Assembly: GCA_964618975.1 (NCBI GenBank)
Contig: CAZUDI010000049.1
Location: forward strand, 1 to 27,794
Source: CAZUDI01 sp964618975
Lineage (GTDB): Bacteria > Desulfobacterota > Desulfomonilia > UBA1062
Direction: 5' to 3'
Length of the DNA stretch: 27,794 bases
The translations under genes and the position numbers were made by a program. Numbering within the stretch: position 1 is the stretch's first letter; the number at the start of each line of letters is the position of its first letter. Positions 1-7,233 of the stretch are shown here, piece after piece. The notes beneath the pieces are model-generated. The model was not told where the DNA came from. It saw nothing but the letters and a program-made list of their open reading frames with translations, and did not search any database.

Positions 1-1
1 C

Positions 2-1237
2 CGCTGTATCTTCGACCGCCGCGGTAACTACCGTGAGGCCACCTCCGCGGTGATTGACAGCACCGTTGGCTTTGCGATCGAGATGCTCACAAATACCATT
101 ATGGAGCCGGACCGGGTAATCATACATGAGGACATGGTGCCGCCGGAGATATTCTATGCCATGGGGCTGCATCCCTGGGATGCCGAGCTCATGGGGATCA
201 TCTGTCCGATCATGGACGGCCATGCCATGACGCGCTATATCGATGCCGCCGAGAACGAGGGTGTGCCCCCCAATACCTGCACCCTGCCCAAAATCACCCT
301 GGGCATGTTCTTCAAGGGACACCAGCCCCGGGGCCGGGCCATCGTGGCCTCCAACCTGCCCTGTGACGGCGGGGCCACCAGCTATGACATCGCCGCCCAG
401 CTGACCGGGCTGCCCATCTACCGCCTGGAGGTGCCTCACTATTTCAAGAATGAGCGCTCCGAGGATCTTTTTGTCAAGGATATCAAACGCATGATCGCCT
501 TCCTGGAGGAGCATACCCCCGGCCGTATGGACTGGGACCGTCTGAAGGAGATCTGTGAGGAGCGCAACCGCCAGGTGGAGCTCGAACTCGAGCTCTGGGA
601 GATGAATCGCTCTCGTCCGTCCCCCATGCCGGGCGACTGTGCCACCCTGAGCCACATGTTCCATATGAATGCCATGCCGGGAAAGAAGGGCACGACGAGC
701 ATGTGGGAAAAGGTGCTGCGTCTGGCGCGGCAGAACTATGCCGCCGGGGTCGGCGGCGCGACTAATGAGCGTTATCGGGCCATGATGTGGAATCCGGCCC
801 CGGCCATGTACTCGGATTACCTCACTTGGTGCGAATACGAATACGGGATCACCTTCATCATCGACAGTATGACCTACAACACCCAGCCCCTGATCGACAC
901 CTCCTCTCCCGACTCCATGCTGCTCGGTCTGGGCCATAATACCATGAACGGCCCCATGGCCCGTCACACCCGAGGCCCCATGGAGAACTATTTCGGCGAC
1001 ATGTTCAAGGCCTACGAATATTTCGACCTGGACATGATCGTCATGGCCGGCCATATCGGCTGCAAGAACACCGCGGCGCTGAACCAGATCATGCGCGAGG
1101 AGTGCCGTCGGCGCAACATCCCGCTGTGCATCTTCGAGTATGACCTCATGGATCCCCGCGTGGTCTCCCAGGAGGGTATCCGCTCGCAGATGAGGCACTT
1201 CATGGACAACATCATGAAGGCCGAGCGCCTGCACTGA
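2..1237 (+). CDS. 2-hydroxyacyl-CoA dehydratase / benzoyl-CoA reductase subunit, HgdA/BcrB type (5' end outside window)
   Basis: The frame is open from base 2, so the gene begins upstream. By comparison with its full-length paralogue at 4592-6040, roughly 75 N-terminal residues are missing; the GTG at 50 is internal. Family landmarks are visible: MVPPEIFYAMG, a Cys in NTCTL, the NLPCDGG loop, GDCAT, ARHTRGPMENYF, and the C-terminal GHIGCKN segment followed by DPRVVSQEGIR. This family holds a [4Fe-4S] cluster and receives one energised electron from an ATP-driven activator to dehydrate 2-hydroxyacyl-CoA or reduce aromatic or enoyl-CoA esters. The substrate cannot be read from the sequence. It is the last gene of an operon that ends at the terminator at 1331-1374, and so is separate from the related genes downstream. 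Cytoplasmic; no signal peptide is expected. Confidence 0.88.
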   Translation, partial: RCIFDRRGNYREATSAVIDSTVGFAIEMLTNTIMEPDRVIIHEDMVPPEIFYAMGLHPWDAELMGIICPIMDGHAMTRYIDAAENEGVPPNTCTLPKITLGMFFKGHQPRGRAIVASNLPCDGGATSYDIAAQLTGLPIYRLEVPHYFKNERSEDLFVKDIKRMIAFLEEHTPGRMDWDRLKEICEERNRQVELELELWEMNRSRPSPMPGDCATLSHMFHMNAMPGKKGTTSMWEKVLRLARQNYAAGVGGATNERYRAMMWNPAPAMYSDYLTWCEYEYGITFIIDSMTYNTQPLIDTSSPDSMLLGLGHNTMNGPMARHTRGPMENYFGDMFKAYEYFDLDMIVMAGHIGCKNTAALNQIMREECRRRNIPLCIFEYDLMDPRVVSQEGIRSQMRHFMDNIMKAERLH

Positions 1238-1330
1238 TCCCGAGTGTTGAGGGGCACTCCCGTGGCGGGCGCGTCTCGCCCCGGAACTAGCAACGATCAC
1301 TACTTACAGGCATCAACCCCCAAGGCCTGT

Positions 1331-1374
1331 GCCCGCGCCGCCATCGGCCCCGCCGTGGCGGCGCGGGCCTTTTC
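1331..1374 (+). terminator. Intrinsic terminator after the first dehydratase operon
   Basis: A perfect 12-bp GC stem (arms 1331-1342 and 1357-1368) with a 14-nt loop is followed by CTTTT. It lies 93 bp after the stop codon at 1237 and before the next promoter, so the upstream operon is separated from the one starting at 1632. In the 394-bp gene-free stretch 1238-1631, this terminator, the UAS at 1421 and the promoter at 1496 are the recognisable elements. Confidence 0.9.
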
Positions 1375-1420
1375 GTGGTGCGCGGGCCCTTGCGGGGGTG
1401 TTGTTATTTGATCTCCCCGG

Positions 1421-1436
1421 TGTTGATAAGCTGACA
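1421..1436 (+). promoter_or_regulatory. Candidate upstream activator site (UAS 1)
   Basis: TGTTGATAAGCTGACA is an imperfect palindrome ending 59 bp before the -24 element at 1496. It matches 12 of 16 positions with the site at 17545-17560 and resembles sites at 21537 and 27307, each lying upstream of another -24/-12 promoter in this window. Likely bound by one of the Fis-type HTH regulators encoded here (inference). Confidence 0.45.
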
Positions 1437-1495
1437 GTGAGGGGTGCATGTATATATTTGAAGCGTCAAAACAAGCCATTAGGATATGAGCCCTG

Positions 1496-1511
1496 CGGCA
1501 CATCTCTTGCT
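1496..1511 (+). promoter_or_regulatory. Sigma-54 (-24/-12) promoter of the ACS-like/CooC/dehydratase operon
   Basis: CGGCACATCTCTTGCT matches the RpoN consensus TGGCAC-N5-TTGCW, with the invariant GG-N10-GC spacing (GG 1497-1498, GC 1509-1510). Transcription should start near 1522, leaving a leader of about 110 nt before the ATG at 1632. Its strength, and the sigma-54 activators encoded nearby, make this a confident call. Confidence 0.8.
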
Positions 1512-1631
1512 CACTTCTACGACAAAGCCGGCGGGCGTTGATATCAGGACAGAGTCACCCCCGACCGGCGGCCTGCCGCCCCCTCCCGCGGGCCGGGCGG
1601 CACACTAAGGCTCTCAGGGGAAGGTGACCGT

Positions 1632-2360
1632 ATGATTTTTCGCGAATTCGTAGACGAAGTCAGGGAATACAGGGATGCACATGTCGTGCGCGGAAGCGTC
1701 AGGGAGTTTCGCGCCGATCCGGCACAGTCGTGGCCGATAAGCCGGCGGGGCAATCTTGTCATGGCGCAGGACACGGCCGTGGAACTCGGGCATCCGCGCT
1801 ACGAGTCGGCGGCCTTCATTCTGTGCACCGATGATGTCTCGCAGGTCACGGACGGGCGCATCTCGCTCATCGGACCGGATGTGAACGAGCCCGGCGAGCC
1901 CAAGCGTCCCCTGGGTAAGATCGTACTGGTCGGGATGCGGGACTGGAATGAAGAGACACTCTATGAGCGCTATCAGGAATTGGACTTGGTGCGCTTCGAG
2001 ACCGCGCTTGTAGGCTACATGCTCCGGGCTACGCCCCAGAACCAGCGGGAATGGAGCCGAGTCAGCCATGCGGCGCTGAAGGAGGGATTCTCGCTGAGGA
2101 CCCTGGGCAGTGTCCTGTATGGCCAGTACCGACAGAAGGCCTTCGTCGATGCGGTCGAGATGATCTTCGTGACCTCTTCCCCGCAGGATGTAAAAAAGCT
2201 CCAGCCCCTGGCGGAAAAGAGCAGCAAGGTGATGGGGGCCATGAACAAGATGTTCACGGAACTGGAGCTCGACTGTGCCAGCTGCGAATACTTCGATGTC
2301 TGTGAAGAGGTGATGGAGCTGCGGGCCCTGCGCAATCAACGCCAGGAGCAGCGGGCATGA
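1632..2360 (+). CDS. Free-standing acetyl-CoA synthase (ACS/CdhC)-like domain protein, truncated at the A-cluster
   Basis: This 242-aa protein aligns by eye with the middle of bacterial ACS (AcsB). Residues 47-100 (DTAVELGH, then TDGRISLIGPDV and RPLGKIVLV) match the ACS segment with VEMGG, TDGKIEVIGPDI and LPLGILVDI. Residues 141-180 (WSRVSHAALKEGF) match WLRVSKDAVAKGF. Cys215, Cys218 and Cys224 fall where ACS has its first three A-cluster cysteines, but the spacing is C-x2-C-x5-C rather than C-x2-C-x8-C. The protein ends at residue 242, so the fourth cluster Cys and the nickel-binding Cys-Gly-Cys are absent. It cannot be a complete ACS; it may bind an Fe-S cluster or act as a docking or maturation scaffold (inference). 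Start chosen for the GGGGAAGGTG ribosome site. First gene of the operon, followed by a CooC-type ATPase. Confidence 0.8.
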   Translation: MIFREFVDEVREYRDAHVVRGSVREFRADPAQSWPISRRGNLVMAQDTAVELGHPRYESAAFILCTDDVSQVTDGRISLIGPDVNEPGEPKRPLGKIVLVGMRDWNEETLYERYQELDLVRFETALVGYMLRATPQNQREWSRVSHAALKEGFSLRTLGSVLYGQYRQKAFVDAVEMIFVTSSPQDVKKLQPLAEKSSKVMGAMNKMFTELELDCASCEYFDVCEEVMELRALRNQRQEQRA

Positions 2361-2404
2361 GCGCCTTTTGCAGCCGCACGCAGGGGGCGATATTGTGAAG
2401 CCTG

Positions 2405-2413
2405 AAGGGAGAG
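2405..2413 (+). promoter_or_regulatory. Ribosome binding site that sets the CooC-like start
   Basis: AAGGGAGAG lies 6 nt before the ATG at 2420 but abuts the ATG at 2414, so translation should start at 2420. The protein then begins MCEQCGC, which puts the Cys motif at the extreme N-terminus as in HypB. Confidence 0.55.
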
Positions 2414-2419
2414 ATGCAT

Positions 2420-3322
2420 ATGTGTGAACAATGTGGATGTCACAACGAGCACCATCATCATGAGGGACATGATCATCACGACGGTCACAGCCACCACCAC
2501 CATGAGGGGCATGATCACGATGACCATCACCACCACGCGGGGCATCAGTGCGATTGCCAGGCCCCGCACGGGAACATGATCATCGCGGTGTGCGGCAAGG
2601 GCGGCGTGGGCAAGACTTCGCTGACCACCCTGATCACCAAGATGCTCTGTGAACGCGGCGACGGGAACGTGCTGGCCATCGATGCCGACCCGGCGGTCGG
2701 TCTGGCCACGTCTCTGGGGATCGAGGTGGAGCGAACCCTCGATGACATCCGCACCGACCTCATCGGGAGGGTCAAGGGTGGGCTGCACGAGGATCGCCGC
2801 GAGGTGATCAACCGGCTCGAATACGAGCTGCTCGAGGCGCTCGAGGAGAAAGACGGCCTGGCCTTTCTGGCCATCGGGCGGCCCGAGTCCGATGGTTGTT
2901 ACTGCCAGATCAACGACCTTCTCAAGGACCTGATCGCCTCCTTGTCACGCAATTTCCGTTACGTGGTCATCGACGGCGAGGCCGGGGTGGAGCAGGTCAA
3001 CCGCCGCGTGATGGAAAAGGTCACGCATCTGATCCTGGTCTCGGACGCCTCGGCCAAGGGTCTCAATGTGGTGCGCACCATCAAGCAGGTCTCGGACCGC
3101 GCCGTGGCCTACGATCAGGTGGGGCTGATCCTGAACCGCATTCACGGTTCCGAGGAGTTCGAGAGCCTCAGTCTTCCCGAGGAGATTCCCCTGCTGGGCT
3201 GGGTGCCCGAGGATACGCAGATCCGCGAATATGACCGCGAGCAGAGGAGCCTGCTGGACCTTCCCGAGGATGCGGCGCTCGAGGCCGTGCGGGAATGCGT
3301 CGCGCGTCTGGTACAGGATTAG
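2420..3322 (+). CDS. CooC/AcsF-type MinD-family ATPase with HypB-like Cys/His-rich metal-binding N-terminus
   Basis: A 300-aa protein with two parts. Residues 1-50 begin MCEQCGC, as the high-affinity nickel site of E. coli HypB does (MC-x2-CGC). They contain 21 histidines, plus a CDC at 44-46. Residues 53-300 are a P-loop ATPase of the MinD/CooC class: deviant Walker A GKGGVGKT (59-66), IDADPA (87-92), the Cys160-Tyr-Cys162 pair that in CooC and AcsF binds metal at the dimer interface, and a switch region DGEAGVEQVN. CooC/AcsF proteins drive nickel insertion into CO dehydrogenase or ACS. No such target is in the window except the truncated ACS-like protein just upstream. Binding of nickel, as opposed to zinc or storage, is inferred. 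A start at 2414 would add two residues. Confidence 0.88.
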   Translation: MCEQCGCHNEHHHHEGHDHHDGHSHHHHEGHDHDDHHHHAGHQCDCQAPHGNMIIAVCGKGGVGKTSLTTLITKMLCERGDGNVLAIDADPAVGLATSLGIEVERTLDDIRTDLIGRVKGGLHEDRREVINRLEYELLEALEEKDGLAFLAIGRPESDGCYCQINDLLKDLIASLSRNFRYVVIDGEAGVEQVNRRVMEKVTHLILVSDASAKGLNVVRTIKQVSDRAVAYDQVGLILNRIHGSEEFESLSLPEEIPLLGWVPEDTQIREYDREQRSLLDLPEDAALEAVRECVARLVQD

Positions 3323-3405
3323 GAGAAACAGAGGCTTTTCCGGCCAGATCGGATGCTGGGGAGCCGGAAATGCTGCACAAAATAAAGTGAGGAAAAGGAG
3401 ACAAG

Positions 3406-4578
3406 ATGGTGCAGTCCGACGAAAAATTCCCTTTTAACGACCTCATGGGAGATCCGTTCAATGCCCTGGTGGAAAAGGCCGTCTCCGATGGGAGAATCCC
3501 CATCGGTTACGCCTGCTCCCTCATCCCCGAGCCCCTGCTGTCACTGGGCAAGCTGTTCCCGGTGCGCCTGCGGGCGCAGGGTATCGTGGGCACCGAACAG
3601 GCGGATTATTACATGACCAGCTTCATCTGCTCGTTCTCGCGCAGCGTCCTGGAGAAGGCCATCGATCAGGGGTATGATTTTCTGGGGGGGCTGGTGGTGC
3701 CGGCCAGCTGTGACCATATCCGCCGGGTTGGTCAGAACATCGACACCATGGGGTTATATGATCACAAACCCGATTTTTTCACCTATATCCTCGACACGCC
3801 GTGCAAGATCACCGAGTCGCTCGTGCAGTGGCTGGCGCGTGACCTGCGGCGGCTGGGGGATGTCATGAACGAGAAATACCAGGTCTATACCGGCCCCGAG
3901 GCCGTGCGCGAGGCCATCAAGAAACACAACGAGTTCTATGCGCTTGTTAGCGAGATCGGTGAGCTGCGCAAGACCTATCCGACCCTGATCACGGGCACGG
4001 AATTCCACAAGATCATGGTGGCCGCCCGCGTGGCGCCCAAGGATATGCTGCTGGAGCCCCTGAAGGCCTTCCTCAAGGAGGCCAGGAAGCGCAAGGGCGT
4101 GGGCGAGCACCGTGCGCGGCTGATGATCCTGGGGTCCATCTGCGACAATCCGCCCTATACCGAGCTGATCGAGGAGCAGGGAGGGTTGGTGGTGGCCGAC
4201 CGCTACTGCTGGGGTTCCCTGCCGGGTCTGGAGCCGATCCCCCTCGAGGGCGATCCCTACGAGAATCTGGCCCGTTACACCCTCGAACAGTGCGCCTGCC
4301 CGCGCATGATGGAGCGTTACAAAAACCGCATCGACTATGCCCTGGACCTGGTCAAGGAGTACCGTGTCGACGGGGTGATCGTCGAGAACATGAAGTTCTG
4401 CGACATGTGGGGCTACGAACTGATGACTATCGTCGACGGGCTGCGCAATGCCGGGGTCCCGGTGGTGCGCATCGAGCGCGAATATCCGCTGACCGGTCAG
4501 GGGCAGCTGCGTACCCGTGTTCAGGCCTTCATCGAAAGCATCGAGGGCAAGCAGGAACTGGCCGCCCTCCAGGCATGA
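3406..4578 (+). CDS. 2-hydroxyacyl-CoA dehydratase / benzoyl-CoA reductase subunit, HgdB/BcrC type
   Basis: 390 aa, the usual length of this subunit (HGD-D family). Features in order: GYACSLIPEPLL with Cys37, the TSFICSFSRSVLE segment with Cys75, VVPASCDHIRR with Cys102, then SICDNPPYTELIEEQGG, DRYCWGS, LEQCACPRMM and the C-terminal MKFCDMWGYE. The three early cysteines are candidate [4Fe-4S] ligands, as in HgdB, BcrC and related double-cubane proteins. Partner of the 4592-6040 subunit, whose start is 13 bp downstream. A good ribosome site (AAAAGGAGACAAG) precedes the ATG. The enzyme probably takes an electron from the activator at 6069 and dehydrates or reduces a CoA thioester; the substrate is unknown. 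Confidence 0.88.
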   Translation: MVQSDEKFPFNDLMGDPFNALVEKAVSDGRIPIGYACSLIPEPLLSLGKLFPVRLRAQGIVGTEQADYYMTSFICSFSRSVLEKAIDQGYDFLGGLVVPASCDHIRRVGQNIDTMGLYDHKPDFFTYILDTPCKITESLVQWLARDLRRLGDVMNEKYQVYTGPEAVREAIKKHNEFYALVSEIGELRKTYPTLITGTEFHKIMVAARVAPKDMLLEPLKAFLKEARKRKGVGEHRARLMILGSICDNPPYTELIEEQGGLVVADRYCWGSLPGLEPIPLEGDPYENLARYTLEQCACPRMMERYKNRIDYALDLVKEYRVDGVIVENMKFCDMWGYELMTIVDGLRNAGVPVVRIEREYPLTGQGQLRTRVQAFIESIEGKQELAALQA

Positions 4579-4591
4579 AAGGAGTAAGTCT

Positions 4592-6040
4592 ATGATGACG
4601 AATATGATTCCACCCGCCCTGCGCGACGAATGGATCAAGTACAAGTATTACTGGCTCAACCAGTCCTATTCAAGCAAGATGGCCTCCGCCATTCCCAAGC
4701 AGACCATGGTGACCCTGCTGACGCAGCCCTGGATGTTCGACATGCTCAAGTCCAACGGCCAGCACCGCCGGGTCACCGAGGGCCGCAGCGGCGGACTGCT
4801 CGAGGCCTCGGCCCTGGCCTACTCCAAGACGAGCAAGGCCATCACCCAGATGCTCACCAACACATTAAAATACCCCGAGCGCACGGTGCTCGTGGAGAAC
4901 ATGGTGCCGCCCGAGATCGTGTGGGCCATGGGGCTCAACACCTTCATCGTGGAGCTGATCGCGCGTCTGCTGGCGCTGATGGACCAGCACGGCGTCCACC
5001 GCTATATGGATATAGCCGAAAACGCCGGCCTGCCGCCGGATTCCTGCGGGCTGAACCGCTGCACCTTCGGCACTATCGTCGCCGATGCCCTGCCCAAGGG
5101 GATTGCCATGATCTCCTCCAACCTGCCCTGCGGCGGGGGCATGACCTCCTACGCCAAGCTGGAGCAGTTGAGCGGTCTGCCGACCTATCGCCTGGATATC
5201 CCCTATAATTTCAAGGAAGATGAGGCCATGGATGTCTTTGTCGAGGACATGATGGGCATGATCGCCTTCCTGGAGGAGCATACCTCGGGCCACATGGACT
5301 GGAACAAGCTGCGCCAGATCTGCGAAAACTACAACCGGGCCGTGGAGTTCGAGGCCGAGACCTTCGACCTGTTGAGCCACGATCCGGCGCCTTTGTGCGG
5401 TGACTGCATCTGGCAGTCGCACTACGTCTACCAGAACGCCTATCCCGGCACCCAGGACGCCATCGACATGTTCAGGAGGATCAACGAGATCGCCAGGGAG
5501 AACGTCAAGGCTAACCGCCCGGCCTTTGACGAGATGCGTTATCGGGCCCTGCTGTGGAATCCGCCGGTCAACTGCTATCCCTCCATCTGGAACTGGATCG
5601 AGCGCGCCTGGGGCGTGGGCATCATCATGGATGAGGAGACCTACGGTTACATGGAGCTCATCGACACCTCCTCCAACGAGGCCATGCTGAAATCGCTGGG
5701 CAGGAAGCAGATGTGGGCCCCCATGGCACGCCATACGCGTGGACCCATGGAGAACTTCTTCAGCGACCTCTGGAAGGCGGTTGAGCTCTTCAAGGCCGAT
5801 ATGGTGATTTTCCCTGCCCACGTGGGGTGCAAGAGCACCCTGGGGATCATCGGGCAGATCAGGGACGAGTGCCGCAAGCGCGGTATCAACCTGTGCGTCT
5901 TTGACTACGAGCTGATGGACTCTCGGGTGGTGACCCGTCAGGGTATCCGCGACCAGATCAACGACTACATGAAAAACATCATGAAGGCCCAGCCGCTCAG
6001 GCCGGACCTGCTGGTCTTCGACGACAGCAACGACTGGTAA
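4592..6040 (+). CDS. 2-hydroxyacyl-CoA dehydratase / benzoyl-CoA reductase subunit, HgdA/BcrB type
   Basis: 482 aa, typical of the alpha-type subunit. The start at 4592 follows AAAGGAGT by 6 nt; the frame is open further upstream, but that would overlap the previous gene. Motifs: MVPPEIVWAMG (104-113), Cys152 and Cys157, SNLPCGGGMTSY with Cys180, GDCIWQSHY, ARHTRGPMENFF, AHVGCKSTLG and DSRVVTRQGIR. It is a clear paralogue of the protein ending at 1237. The two differ at the cluster loop (NLPCGGG here, NLPCDGG there), and Cys157 is not conserved in the other copy, so they may act on different substrates. Together with 3406-4578 it forms the heterodimer that the downstream activator would energise. 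Confidence 0.9.
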   Translation: MMTNMIPPALRDEWIKYKYYWLNQSYSSKMASAIPKQTMVTLLTQPWMFDMLKSNGQHRRVTEGRSGGLLEASALAYSKTSKAITQMLTNTLKYPERTVLVENMVPPEIVWAMGLNTFIVELIARLLALMDQHGVHRYMDIAENAGLPPDSCGLNRCTFGTIVADALPKGIAMISSNLPCGGGMTSYAKLEQLSGLPTYRLDIPYNFKEDEAMDVFVEDMMGMIAFLEEHTSGHMDWNKLRQICENYNRAVEFEAETFDLLSHDPAPLCGDCIWQSHYVYQNAYPGTQDAIDMFRRINEIARENVKANRPAFDEMRYRALLWNPPVNCYPSIWNWIERAWGVGIIMDEETYGYMELIDTSSNEAMLKSLGRKQMWAPMARHTRGPMENFFSDLWKAVELFKADMVIFPAHVGCKSTLGIIGQIRDECRKRGINLCVFDYELMDSRVVTRQGIRDQINDYMKNIMKAQPLRPDLLVFDDSNDW

Positions 6041-6068
6041 CAATAATAAGAAGTAAGGAGAGCATATT

Positions 6069-6902
6069 ATGAGTAAAACCTACTACTGCGGTTGTGACGT
6101 GGGCTCTACCTACACCAAGGCGGTGATTCTGGATGAGAACGGCGAGGTCGTCGGAACGGCCAATATCCGCACCAAGATCGACCCCGAGGAGACCAGCCGT
6201 GAGGCCATCGATGTGGCCATGGCCGGCATTGATGGCCTCAATAACTACAGCCAGCTCGCCTACCTGGTGGGGACCGGCTACGGCCGCAACGAGGTGCCCT
6301 TTGCCAACGAGAACATCTCCGAGATCAGCTGCCATGCCATGGGTGTCTTCACCTGCGACCCCGAGATTCACACCATCGTGGACATCGGCGGGCAGGATGT
6401 CAAGGGCATCGGCGTGGACGCGGACGGTTCGGTCAAGGAATTCGGCATGAACGACAAGTGCGCCGCCGGCACCGGGCGCTTCTTCGAGGCCATGAGCCGC
6501 TCCTTCGAGGTCGACATCACCGAGTTCTCCGACCTGTCGCTCAAGGCCACGCGCGTCATTCCCATCACCTCGCAGTGCAGCGTCTTCGCCGAGACCGAGG
6601 TCATCAGTCTGCTGGCCCAGAAGCACAATCCGGCCGACATCGCCGCCGGGATCCAGATGGCGGTGGCCAAGCGCTGCTTTACCATGCTCAAGCGGGTGGG
6701 CATGGTGGAAAAACTCACCGTCACCGGTGGCTGCGCCAAGAATCGCGGCCTGATCCAGGCCCTGGAGAAACTGCTGCGTGTCAAGATCGCGACGCTGTCT
6801 CTCGACCCGCAGCTCATGGGAGCCCTGGGGGCGGCGGTTTTCGCGCGCCGCAAGGCTCAGGTACAGGCCCTTGGTGGGCAGAAGGCCGCCCAGTCCCGTT
6901 AG
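6069..6902 (+). CDS. HgdC/BcrAD-type ATPase activator (archerase) of the dehydratase/reductase
   Basis: 277-aa ASKHA-fold ATPase of the BadF/BadG/BcrA/BcrD family. The phosphate loop CDVGSTYTKA (9-18), VDIGGQD (104-110), TGGCAKN and DPQLMGALGAA are all present. Cys131 (NDKCAAGTG) and Cys170 (TSQCSVF) are 39 residues apart, the same spacing as the two cysteines that bind the subunit-bridging [4Fe-4S] cluster in HgdC. One activator gene only is present, pointing to a homodimer of the HgdC type rather than the BcrA/BcrD heterodimer. ATP hydrolysis lowers the potential of the electron passed to the 3406/4592 dehydratase. A TAAGGAGAGC ribosome site lies 6 nt before the ATG. The electron donor (a ferredoxin or flavodoxin) is not encoded here. 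Confidence 0.93.
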   Translation: MSKTYYCGCDVGSTYTKAVILDENGEVVGTANIRTKIDPEETSREAIDVAMAGIDGLNNYSQLAYLVGTGYGRNEVPFANENISEISCHAMGVFTCDPEIHTIVDIGGQDVKGIGVDADGSVKEFGMNDKCAAGTGRFFEAMSRSFEVDITEFSDLSLKATRVIPITSQCSVFAETEVISLLAQKHNPADIAAGIQMAVAKRCFTMLKRVGMVEKLTVTGGCAKNRGLIQALEKLLRVKIATLSLDPQLMGALGAAVFARRKAQVQALGGQKAAQSR

Positions 6903-6925
6903 AAGAATTATCAGCGGAGGAACAC

Positions 6926-7066
6926 ATGAAAAAGATCCTTGCTCGTTTACTGATCGCCGCGGGTGCCACCCTGGGGTTCTCGTACCTCATGTATGCCCTG
7001 CGGCTGGAAGAGAAGACGCTCAAGTTCATCGAGCCGCATTTCAGGAAGTTCACCGGACAGGGCTGA
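6926..7066 (+). CDS. Small single-pass membrane protein of the dehydratase operon
   Basis: A 46-aa protein starting at an ATG behind a strong GCGGAGGA site, 23 bp after the activator gene. Residues 4-25 are hydrophobic (ILARLLIAAGATLGFSYLMYAL), preceded by Lys2-Lys3 and Arg7, and followed by a charged tail with RLEEKTLKF and PHFRKF. This suggests one membrane helix and a short soluble tail. I do not recognise a family. Its position as last gene before a large terminator-like structure, with its own good ribosome site, supports it as a real gene. It could tether the operon's enzyme or electron donor to the membrane (inference). Confidence 0.65.
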   Translation: MKKILARLLIAAGATLGFSYLMYALRLEEKTLKFIEPHFRKFTGQG

Positions 7067-7085
7067 CACCCCGGTGGTCCCTTAG

Positions 7086-7175
7086 CGAGGGCCCTACCCG
7101 AACCTGCCGGCCGGCTTGCCCGTGTGACCGCGGTCAGCGGCGGGAGTGGCCGGCAGGTTTGTTCATCAGCCCTCG
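7086..7175 (+). terminator. Large nested inverted repeat ending the dehydratase operon
   Basis: A 12-bp perfect stem (7101-7112 with 7148-7159, AACCTGCCGGCC) is followed by TGTTC. It is enclosed by a further 7-bp pair (7086-7092 with 7169-7175), and its 35-nt loop contains the palindrome TGACCGCGGTCA. A separate hairpin, GGCGGC/GCCGCC, follows at 7177-7195. The T-run is weak, so this may be a partial terminator that lets some transcription into regulator A. Confidence 0.6.
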
Positions 7176-7233
7176 TGGCGGCGGCATCAGCCGCCAAGTA
7201 TAACTGAACTGATGGATTTATCATGAAAAGCGT

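Noticed and set aside
1300..1541. Small ORFs of 67-70 codons in the gap between the first two operons
   Set aside because: They run through the terminator, UAS and sigma-54 promoter, lack ribosome sites and show no protein-like pattern.
1632..2360. Reading the 242-aa gene as a pseudogene remnant of full ACS
   Set aside because: The frame is intact, has a good ribosome site, is the first gene behind a strong promoter, and no ACS C-terminal sequence remains downstream before the next gene.
2357..2398. 13-codon ORF (MSAFCSRTQGAIL) overlapping the stop of the ACS-like gene as ATGA
   Set aside because: Too short and without any recognisable feature; the ATGA overlap alone is not enough to call a gene.
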